Shown here in pieces: positions 57,301-64,000 of a stretch of 64,000 nucleotides of DNA. The stretch is from Setomelanomma holmii (lineage: Eukaryota; Ascomycota; Dothideomycetes; Pleosporales; Phaeosphaeriaceae). The DNA lies in assembly GCA_010015745.1 (NCBI GenBank), contig ML978301.1, positions 1-64,000 of the forward strand, given 5' to 3'. Below the pieces are notes generated by a model, which saw only the letters and a program-made list of their open reading frames with translations, was not told the origin of the DNA and did not search any database. Each line of letters opens with the position of its first letter. Within the stretch, counting starts at the first letter, position 1. The position numbers and the translations under genes were made by a program.

Positions 57301-59218
57301 CGGAGTCATCCGATTCAGAGTCCGAGGAGAGCTCCATGACTTCTTCTGCAGGCGGAGCGGCATCTGTCACATCCATTGCCGGTGTTTTGTCCATGGGGAC
57401 CGTATCTACAACTGTTCGTACACCCGTTGGCGCTGCCGGACTCGCGGGAGAGTTGGCATTGTCATGTGAAACGTCATCAGCCGCTACACTCTCTCCATCA
57501 TTGTGCTTCGAAATTTCATCAGGGGCTGGCGAAGAGAGCTCCAATGGTCGCGACCAACCAGCTCCGTCCATACCAAACGTAAAGCGCACGGGAGTAAATG
57601 CCGATTCGTGGAAGGGATGCATTGCTGGGTTCTTGGACGAGCCGATTGAGCTGAAGAAAGAATTCTCCTCGATGTAGTCGGCACCGCTCGGCAATTCTTG
57701 TTCTTGTACAATCTGCTTCTTAGCAGGCGGCTGTTGATCGGGAATATGGTCGAGGTAAGACGTAACATTCGCATCAGGCTCGCCTGGGAACGGCGAAGGC
57801 AGGGGTAATAAGGCTGAGTCGAGAGGCTGTAACGTTGGACTCGCTGGCTCTCTACCGATAGGGGTGAGAAGGCCAGAGGTAGTGGCAGGTACAGAAAAGG
57901 TAGTGTCGAGTGCAGGTAATGTTGGAGGTGGCATAACAATTGCCGATGCCTCGTGAGCACGCTCCAAGCTCTCTTCCTCCGCTAAAGGGTCGTCTGTCGT
58001 TGTGTCATGCTCGTCCGCGTCCTCAGTGGCTTTGTGACTGCCCAGGACCTCCATGAAACTATCGTCTTCCCTTGCACTGCCAACTCCTGGCTCGATAGCC
58101 GCTGTATCTTGCGCCAGGATGACGTTCTGAGCAACGTCAGACGTTTCTGCCTGAGAGGGCTCCTCTTCCAGATCCTCCGTATTGACTTCAGTCGCGCTAA
58201 GACTGGCACCATCTGTTGGGTCTAGGCTATCTTCCTCCTCCGTATTGGCCTCGGTGTCGCCGCCGAACGCAAACTGGGAGGCCTCGGGTCGTTGTTCGTC
58301 AGGGCCAGCATACAGCTCATAGAAGTCTTGGTCACGCACAAAGTCGTCCGTGTGTAGCCCTTCTCTCCGCTTGTGACCAACAGCATCCTGCGCACCATCC
58401 AGGTTCGGGATTGATGCTTGTCCATCTCCCGTCTCTGGGCCGTCTGAGCCCTCCCTTGCGAAGGGCCCTGCGGCGACTGAGATCACACCTGGCTTCGGTG
58501 GAGAGACTGGGGTGTTTGGGAATTGTGTGGGTCGACTCGGCGAGGCATCGAACTCGGCAAGGTCGACCTCCGCATTAACGTCTCCTTTCTCTGGAGACGG
58601 AGTCCTCGCACTATACGTCCACGCCTTCCAGTCTCGGTACGACTTGCGCCGCCTCTTCTTGTCATGCCCCTCCGCATTCTCATCCGCCAACGGATCGAAT
58701 GGTGCCTCGAAGAATGGCCCGTCGAAAAGTCGTGCACGCTTGAGGAAAGCAGGTGATGACCATTGCTGAGCGGGACTTGGGGCTCCTATGGCTTCTCGTC
58801 GAACGGGCGACCGCGGCGCTGGTGTGGGTGCGACATCGACCAGGTCAAGTCTGGCAATCTCGGAGCCGTCGCGGAAGACCTGAATCGCCACAGTCTGCGT
58901 GTATTCCAGCTCCCAATCGATACTCCTTCCTGGCGTGCTGACTGTTCCTTCCTTCACGAATTGCGCACCTGTGAGACTCAGCACCACCTCGTCGCCAATT
59001 CCCACGCCTGTTGTCGCGAGTGCTTTCGCGCTTGAGCCGGAGAAGCGCGCCCGCACCTGCCCCTTTTTGCGCCGTAACCGGAAGTCGGGCTCGGCGAGGA
59101 GGAGCGCAAATTGTCTTTGCGATGATGAATATGGCCATATAAGCGTTACGGCAGCTTTGAACTGCGTCGAGTCGCGTGCAAGCTCCGGATTGAGCTCTGC
59201 AATGTGGGTGAGGGCCAT
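54359..59218 (-). CDS. Telomere-type OB-fold protein (Pot1/Cdc13 domain), large disordered centre
   Basis: Intronless, 1619 aa from ATG 59218 (MALTHIAELNPELARDS). Residues about 1-130 look like an OB fold (AAVTLIWPYSSSQRQFALLL, GVGIGDEVVLSL). The middle (about 150-1390) is acidic, Ser/Pro-rich and low in hydrophobics, with many Ser-Pro sites, basic TRSKT/TTRSTRSK patches near 950-1000, and STVKYSDDWNVF. The C-terminal part (about 1400-1560; LNSLTYFLNRSS, WTTTLHITDLS, GDVILLRAFAV, WCVWRY) resembles the Telo_bind domain that in Pot1 and Cdc13 binds single-stranded telomeric DNA. A role in chromosome-end protection is inferred from that domain. An in-frame upstream ATG at 59344 would add 42 basic residues. 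It ends in a Gln/Ser tandem repeat. Confidence 0.8.
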   Translation of the reverse strand: MALTHIAELNPELARDSTQFKAAVTLIWPYSSSQRQFALLLAEPDFRLRRKKGQVRARFSGSSAKALATTGVGIGDEVVLSLTGAQFVKEGTVSTPGRSIDWELEYTQTVAIQVFRDGSEIARLDLVDVAPTPAPRSPVRREAIGAPSPAQQWSSPAFLKRARLFDGPFFEAPFDPLADENAEGHDKKRRRKSYRDWKAWTYSARTPSPEKGDVNAEVDLAEFDASPSRPTQFPNTPVSPPKPGVISVAAGPFAREGSDGPETGDGQASIPNLDGAQDAVGHKRREGLHTDDFVRDQDFYELYAGPDEQRPEASQFAFGGDTEANTEEEDSLDPTDGASLSATEVNTEDLEEEPSQAETSDVAQNVILAQDTAAIEPGVGSAREDDSFMEVLGSHKATEDADEHDTTTDDPLAEEESLERAHEASAIVMPPPTLPALDTTFSVPATTSGLLTPIGREPASPTLQPLDSALLPLPSPFPGEPDANVTSYLDHIPDQQPPAKKQIVQEQELPSGADYIEENSFFSSIGSSKNPAMHPFHESAFTPVRFTFGMDGAGWSRPLELSSPAPDEISKHNDGESVAADDVSHDNANSPASPAAPTGVRTVVDTVPMDKTPAMDVTDAAPPAEEVMELSSDSESDDSENSEDEEYSMASKKLDMDADDDDRIAQKEDQEQAVSANDSHNAILAVTDHPNITPNAQLSGVPDIVEQEPTSTQKSAAVSDVVDLGSPSDSSDVEEAGAVSQHEYEIKSADDRPSTLQADLSVQDLHVPQEINTTIVPTDLGSHSEFTNMDFAPAFPDFIADTYDFAPTHTSAQQELEHLAATSDSNQPPALVGLKSQMDVQDSEMLDLDDIQSHDISQWVPDDMEDLHPDIKMESIEDGPVFYLAGMDTQEEPGDSVDTATTSQDKVFIDVPEDGHRFGKMHTTAVPATGPARNTRSKTKASTSPTKEDPPVSKRTTRSTRSKASVTPAARTTLSPHDTRTRSTMSPSQDVTQTSPHSLRSQSKLLSPTKSTSVATVATRRRPRKHASQRSVDSISDIGASHSKSAHSVTAGVELSQELNAPQGRYSNVSFVKDSEEESLHSEKSLSTVKYSDDWNVFTNFSDPVVANEQDAENEDIRPPPATAPEHESWVGAKTKWNKSELQVVVKNNSSPSRPQTSFVTQLPASSPHRKPRSGSSEATLTSPVTRTTRRHVYTITSSPPQSIDNAPEESTPKASHGSQVAYPALPGDSETDDVRSSPPTAVEIGEAIHSSHPAVTPTLPSPNQQSLVDSHKPMTPEATQRTDMESQHSRLTDQQLPTLPMTPQLTQATSTGLQSFSTFMQRGDTAIATPTKPSPEMTLRSTPRRNVTQTDVASPSSLPKQHSTDNSDTEAPKPHSPDVSSDLTDTKTDLPSIGLSTPLAYYTPLNSLTYFLNRSSQFHTSSNPDILALVTSSTTPPTRATKGRKDWTTTLHITDLSTYPATTTVNIFRPYQPALPQADAGDVILLRAFAVRSINRAPTLTSADESSWCVWRYKKPVWGKKKEAGVFGEIRAKEEVRGPVVERGEGEWREVGRLRGWYLQGVKDGLEKAEEGKRHTRSQDKFAEGVDGAKDSSQGASQGASQRLTRSKDVGVSSDGRE
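54410..54445 (-). repeat. 12-bp tandem repeat x3 at the C terminus of the telomere-type gene
   Basis: Plus-strand unit CTGACTTGCACC at 54410-54421 and 54422-54433, then CTGACTTGAATC at 54434-54445. On the coding strand it encodes SQGASQGASQ. The unit is a multiple of three, so copy changes keep the frame. Confidence 0.9.
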
Positions 59219-59850
59219 GTTGAGTTGCGCAGTGATTGCGCTTCGTTTGCTATTTCTTTGACATCTTCGAGGTTCGAACTTGAGGCCTGGTAAGGTGAGT
59301 AGTGACAATGTCGTGAGTGCAGACCGGGCGGCTCTTTCCGTCATCGACAGACGCGACGTTCCGCGCTAGCAACGCACTTGCCAGTCGTGACCTTTGTCTC
59401 TGTGGTCTGCACCTCTTTATGACCACTCGGATTCTCTGTGATCAGTCGACCATGCTCTCACGCGCTTCTCATTAGTCGTATCCATCGAGATACTGCCGAA
59501 AGCTCTCGCGCAGTCTGCGAAGAATTCAGCATGCAGGCGAGATCGTGTGCGCTGTGCAGTTCAACCTCTACGATGTCCCGGTACATACTCGTCATGCATC
59601 ATGTAGCGATTGCCAGAGAACGACATACTTCAGCAACTGCTCGAAGAAGCGGTGCAAATGCGTGCAGAATTCGCATGTGCTCTCCGACTGCATATTGATA
59701 ATGGCAGGCTCCTACTTGCATCGCGCACTGGGCAGGATCTGGGGCTAGTGCAGCTTGACCTTAGGCAGTTGCCACAACGAACGACCAAGCACAACTCCCA
59801 TCCCAATCGCTATCTTATTCCAACAACAACCACGATACGAATCGATAACC
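59219..59850. other. Divergent intergenic region
   Basis: Between the telomere-type gene (minus) and the DUF7730 gene (plus). Frames here are not supported as genes. Confidence 0.5.
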
Positions 59851-61027
59851 ATGGAGCCCACGATGAATTCTCAGCACAAACGGAGTCCTGTCCTTAACGC
59901 ACCTTACGATATTCGCAGAGCCATACTACTCAACCTTCTCCCACAGGAAATTCACATCTATATTGACCATTACACAAAACGCTTATGTATGACTCCTTGC
60001 GTTCTTCGAAAGTGTCCCGGATCGGACCAAGACACAGGATTTGATCGTCGTGATACCGGGAAATTTGACAATGATCCCATGTGGGCAAAACGATTGAATT
60101 CTTCATGGGGTCCACATTGGACATGTGAGGAAGTCGCACAGTCGGAACTGCGTGATATCAAAGGTGTGAAGAAGTCCTGCTACGCATTCCTCGCTTTGAT
60201 GAGGATGTGCAAGCAAATGTGAGCAACTCTAGCTCCGAAGATTCGACCCAAAGCCTGCGCTAACTGGCGAAACTATCAGGTTCAACGATATCGTTGATTT
60301 GCTCAGACATGAGACTACGTTCTATGTCACCGACTTCAGAATTCTGGACAGTTTGACAACACCGGGAATCCTTTGGAAGATTCGACGTTTGAGTCTGATC
60401 ATCCGCTTACCACTACTGCTTTGCAAAGCAATGGAAGATATGGAAGAGGCGAGGATTGCAAACGCATCGACTCCTGCTTTCTCCGAGGAGAGAATCGAGC
60501 TTGGCATGAGAACAATTGCGTGGATGAAGGTATCGTCCCCCTTGACACGTCTACAAAAGTTGCGCATCTTGGATATCTGGATCGATCACAACGACAAACA
60601 ATCTTGGTCAATAATCCATGAGCGCGCCGTTCTCAGACCTTTGGAGCCTCTGCTCGAGGTCCCGGAGCTGCAAATGGTCATCAACCTGCCGAAACTTCAC
60701 CCACGCTGGGAGATGAAGAGCAAAGGCTGGTTCTACGGAGAGGATGGTAAGCCATCGAGATTTAGGATTTGCAGACGCCGAAGGCAAGAGTTTCACGCAG
60801 AGAAGGACGAGCTCGATCGTTTGACGTGTGTAACACTGGAAGCGGACTTCCCTAGCATGCGCGATTGGCCTGAGTTTGAGGGTCTGACGGAAGAGGAGCT
60901 CGAAGAGAAGGAAGGCCGGCTCTGGAGAGAGGGCAAGTTAGGACACGTCTCGCCACGTCAGTGGCCCGACAACGAAACATTAGAAAGCAGCATAAGGTTT
61001 CGCCCGTCCTTTGCGTCAAACGTCTGA
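59851..61027 (+). CDS. DUF7730-domain protein
   Basis: Two exons, 59851-60218 and 60280-61027 (61 nt intron), give 371 aa. The N-terminal segment (YDIRRAILLNLLPQEIHIYID) and the block spanning the splice (ALMRMCKQM then FNDIVDLLRHETTFYVTDFRILD) match the layout of the large fungal DUF7730 family, whose members resemble F-box or leucine-rich substrate adaptors but have no established function. The second half contains PLTRLQKLRILDIWID and a charged C terminus (EGLTEEELEEKEGRLW). I start at 59851 (MEPTMNSQHKR); an in-frame ATG at 59755 would add 32 residues without apparent homology. Such genes are often numerous and fast-evolving in Dothideomycetes. Confidence 0.72.
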
Positions 61028-61282
61028 TCGATGCTTAATCAAGGTATGCTCGGCTCGACTCAAATATGCAGTTAGTGCAATTGGAACTAAGATGGTGTCG
61101 AGCCTGTATGACTGCTCTCAGATGCCCGTCCAAAGTTTCTGTCACGAAGAATCAGCTTCAATCACCTGCGCAGAGTGGCAGTCTACTATATACGTTTGGC
61201 GACGACAAATTCATTCGCTTCGATGCTGCTGCGCAACTATTTCGGTCGACACAAGAGTTCGGCCAATATGTCAATCGACTCC

Positions 61283-62764
61283 TTAATGGACAAACTCGAA
61301 AGCATAGGCAGTCTCGATCTTATCAGGCGTAATCCAGAAAGTTACCTATATCATCATTAGCGAACCGTGCGACATACTTCGTCTGTCAGAAGCCTCTTAC
61401 CGCATCATTGGTATAGGTGTGCTCAACAATACCAAGATCATCCACGGTCATTACTGGCGAATACTGGCCTGTCCAGTTGAAGCGCCTAGTGCGAATCTTC
61501 ACCGTCCCAGAGCTCGGCAGCCCAACGCTAATTAGGCCAGTAATGGTGATGTCGTATGTGTTCGTGTTGCGCCTGTTACCCGCAAGAACCTTGACAGAAT
61601 CAATTACCGCTGGCTTTGACGGCGAACACGTCGAAAAGATTATTCGCTGAGCTAGAAGTCGCGACTCGACTGTCCGTCATGCCAGTGTAGTATTTGTATG
61701 CTTACCAGTCGCGATTCGAGAAGTACGTCGAGCCGTCTTTTCCAAGCACATTGGCCGTGAAGTCATGCAGATTGCCATACGATGCCCATTTGCCGCGAAG
61801 CCCTCGGATGTTGTGGCGTTCAAAACGCGAGATATGCCACACGCTCGCGGGCGCACTTTGCTTATCGGGCGCGCCATACTCGTTGATATCGATCGGTCGC
61901 TCTGGCGTTCCATACTGGGTGCGGAAGTTGTTGAAAGTGACCAAGTCAAACTGTGGGTCCGCACTGGAGTCTAGACTGTGCCAAAATTATATGTCAGGAA
62001 TCGCATTGTTCTGGCTGACGGCCGTGAACCACTGGTTCTAATAGGTGTTCCCAGATCTAGGAGAAATTGCCATTGACGGACCGCTGAACTTCGTCCCAGG
62101 CAGCTGTGCACTGCTCTACATTAGCAGGGACACCTAAACTCTCAGCTCGGTATCTCAAAACCTACCGGCATTTGGCATTCACCCTCACATAGCACGCAGT
62201 GTACTGACTAAACTCCCGATTCCAAAACCCCTTCCCACCCGGCTCATTTCACAAATCAAGCACCAACCCCTCACTCACCCCATTACTCTTGATGTTAGCA
62301 ATCAACCGATCCGTAAACGCTTCGAAACTACTCCAATCCCCATCGTCACCGGGAAACATAATCGAGGTCGTCAGCCAATCCACGCCCCACATATCATGCA
62401 CCAGCATGATGAAGTCTGCGCCAAACTTGCGGCTCGCGCGGTAGTTGGAGAGCGTGGATTCCCAGCGGCCAGTGTACTCGGAAGAACCATAGGCCCAGCC
62501 GCGAGATGGGGCGACGAGTTGTGCGCTGCCCGCACGGTTGGCGTCGAAGCCGAAGTCGGTGTAGAGCTCGTCTGGAATTTGGATGGATATGGATGTGCCA
62601 TTGTCAGGGATGCTGTAGATGAAGCCGGACGCGAGATGGGCTGGCGTGCCGGATGCTATGGCTAGAAAGACGGTGGCGGTTCTGACGGCTCGGCGGGCGA
62701 GGGTGGCTGCGTTGGCGGAGAAGAGGAGGGAGGATAGTGCCACAAGGTTTAGGGAAGTCAACAT
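61283..62764 (-). pseudogene. GH39-like secreted glycoside hydrolase, multiply interrupted
   Basis: A signal peptide (MLTSLNLVALSSLLFSANA) is followed by ASGFIYSIPDNGTS, a clan-A barrel with ADFIMLVHDMWGVDW, the acid/base block and the nucleophile-like INEYGAPDKQ. Breaks: TGA at 62249-62251 replaces Trp of the expected WNEP acid/base motif (LDL*NEPGG); TAG at 62038-62040 (TY*NQWF); TAA at 61987-61989 (PDI*FWH); TAA at 61702-61704 (NRDW*AYKYY); and a frame change near 61,620. Two introns still look normal: one near 62,100-62,165 and one at 61346-61401 leading to TFWITPDKIETAYAFEF and the stop at 61283. Protein-level conservation is good between the stops, so decay is recent. The family call is by resemblance to fungal GH39/clan-A proteins. 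Confidence 0.82.
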
Positions 62765-63460
62765 TGCAATTGGTTGAACCTGCTGGACTGATGGGTTGCT
62801 TGCGAGATACTTGAGAAGTAAACAAACTGCGTCTGCTGAGGCTTGGAAGACCGCCCGACGGTCTTCATATATACCTCTTTTGACCTGCCATGCTAAATTG
62901 ATGTGCCATCACTTCTAGCTGACTTTCGCGAAGATGCACAGAAGCTTGTGGAGTACCCCAGATCTCGACCCCAGGTTTCGACCCCAGATTTACCCATCTG
63001 GGATGGCTCCCGAGACCATGTCTCTTACCACCTTCCCGGTGAATATGGGTCCTACGTCTCCGCTGGGGGGACTCCCGGCGACGGCCTCAGATTGGCGGCT
63101 GGTAGGGCTCGTGTCAGCTGCCTCCACCGAACCTTCGAGTGTTGCATCAATCATCGGACCATGGTCGATCCATCAAGTGAGTTTAGGCAGTACAATCGCT
63201 GCGCAAGCTGATTTCCTGGGACCAAAACTCTGTTCCCAACGGTAACAAAAAATAAAAAGACAGAGACAACTTGGAAAGATCGTTGTGATAGTCTTACTTG
63301 CCCGAATATACTCCAGGCCTGAAACTACAAGTAAATGGTCGAGAGGGTCTCATCAAGACCTACACCCTACGTAGCTTGAGTCGACAATGTTGGCGGCTGG
63401 GGGTGTCGACTGTAGTTGGCTGCCCAAAGCGTTAGTAAGTTTAAAGTCCAGCATTCCATA
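62765..63460. other. Intergenic before the transposon
   Basis: Two overlapping plus frames of about 100 codons (62903-63211 and 62934-63245) have no recognised domain. The rest holds nothing identifiable. Confidence 0.45.
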
Positions 63461-64000
63461 ACGTAAGAGTCGGTGAGTCGCCCCGATCGGCGACTCGCCC
63501 CGCCCGAACATCATAACACGAGACCTACACCAACTTTGACTTGTGATAACTCAACCACTATGGCACTAATTGATGACGCGATTGAAGAATATAAATCGCA
63601 GGAACCAGGAGAACGTCTCTTGTATACAAAAGTTGCAGAGAAGTATGACATACTACGATGCACGTTGGCGCAAATATGCAAGGGCTCTCAGGTGTCAATG
63701 GAGGCCTATAATCTCAACAAGCAGAAACTCAGCCTACAATAAGAGCTGGAGCTTGTAGATTATAATAAAGGACTATTAAAGAGAGGCCTTTCACCTACAA
63801 GAGAGATGACGCAAAGATTTGCCTCTGAGATTGGCAATTGTTACATTGGAAATGGCTAGGTTGGACGCTTTCTTAGAAGAAACAAACACCATCTCACCTC
63901 ACGTTGGACTAAGAGAATGGACGCTGTACGCCACAAGGCAGACCCAGAGGCAAACTATAAGCTCTACTTTGATCTCCTCTATCAAAAGATAGAGGAATAT
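63461..64000 (+). mobile_element. 5' part of a decayed pogo/Fot1-type (Tc1/mariner) transposon
   Basis: The transposase frame starts at ATG 63560 (MALIDDAIEEYKSQEPGERL) with a psq-type helix-turn-helix, then RGLSPTREM, GRFLRRNKHHLTSRW, MDAVRHKADPEANYKLYFDLL and KIEEY, at which point the window ends. TAA at 63740-63742 follows LQ where relatives usually have a second Gln, and TAG at 63857-63859 stands where family proteins have Trp (GNG*VGRF). The catalytic DDE domain, if present, lies beyond the edge. The left terminus is proposed near 63461, after a TA dinucleotide, where GC-rich sequence with a perfect palindrome begins; this boundary is inference. The copy is non-autonomous. Confidence 0.82.
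63475..63496. repeat. 8-bp-arm inverted repeat at the transposon left end
   Basis: GAGTCGCC at 63475-63482 is the reverse complement of GGCGACTC at 63489-63496, separated by six bases (CCGATC). It lies about 65 bp before the transposase ATG and may be part of a terminal or subterminal transposase-binding site. Confidence 0.75.

Noticed and set aside
61645..61704. 60-nt intron (GTAAGC..TAG) removing the stop near 61,702 in the GH39-like gene
   Set aside because: It would delete YKYYTGMTD-type sequence that fits the family, and the other stops would remain.

Overview
The window is nuclear DNA of a filamentous ascomycete (Pezizomycotina). Dothideomycetes is my best guess, but that is inference from gene content and style. 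The evidence is spliced genes with 45-60 nt GT..AG introns, close gene packing on both strands, and typical fungal families: GFA-domain protein, AA9, NoxC, DUF7730, degenerate kinases and a Cyk3 with SH3 domain. No tRNA or rRNA gene, CRISPR array or bacterial operon was seen.

Layout. 0.6-2.7 kb: decayed protein kinase/zinc-finger gene (copy A). 3.4-16.9 kb: housekeeping block with methylenetetrahydrofolate reductase, an amidohydrolase-family decarboxylase, mitochondrial D-2-hydroxyacid dehydrogenase, proteasome alpha-4, a CHY-type zinc protein, a beta-propeller/inositol-polyphosphate 5-phosphatase and a GFA-domain protein. 17-24.5 kb: gene-poor stretch with kinase relic copy B, an intact NEK-like kinase and an AA9 gene broken by one stop codon. 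24.5-31 kb: CYK3 and cytosolic glutamyl-tRNA synthetase. 32-36 kb: truncated purine-cytosine permease and a membrane sulfatase-fold enzyme. 36-39 kb: no confident gene. 39-45 kb: AsnB-type asparagine synthetase, two related F-box-like relics and an esterase. 46-61 kb: NoxC-type NADPH oxidase, a four-span membrane protein, glucosidase II alpha, NDP kinase, a telomere-type OB-fold protein and a DUF7730 protein. 61-64 kb: GH39-like pseudogene with several stops, then the 5' part of a decayed pogo/Fot1-type transposon that runs off the right edge.

The housekeeping genes show no joint pathway. They are often paired head-to-head (D-2-hydroxyacid dehydrogenase/PRE6; glucosidase II/NDK1) or tail-to-tail (amidohydrolase and the dehydrogenase, 13 bp between stop codons). 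The genes that look dispensable (secreted carbohydrate enzymes, transporter, kinases, transposon) are the broken ones. In the transposase and GH39 relics, several stops fit C-to-T or G-to-A change of Gln or Trp codons, as repeat-induced point mutation would produce; this is suggestive, not proven.

Many gene models were rebuilt by hand by joining exons at GT..AG borders so that conserved family sequence runs on. The coordinates follow from the sequence, but splicing itself is inferred. Family names rest on motif recognition, not on a database search. I found no convincing undescribed multi-gene system.
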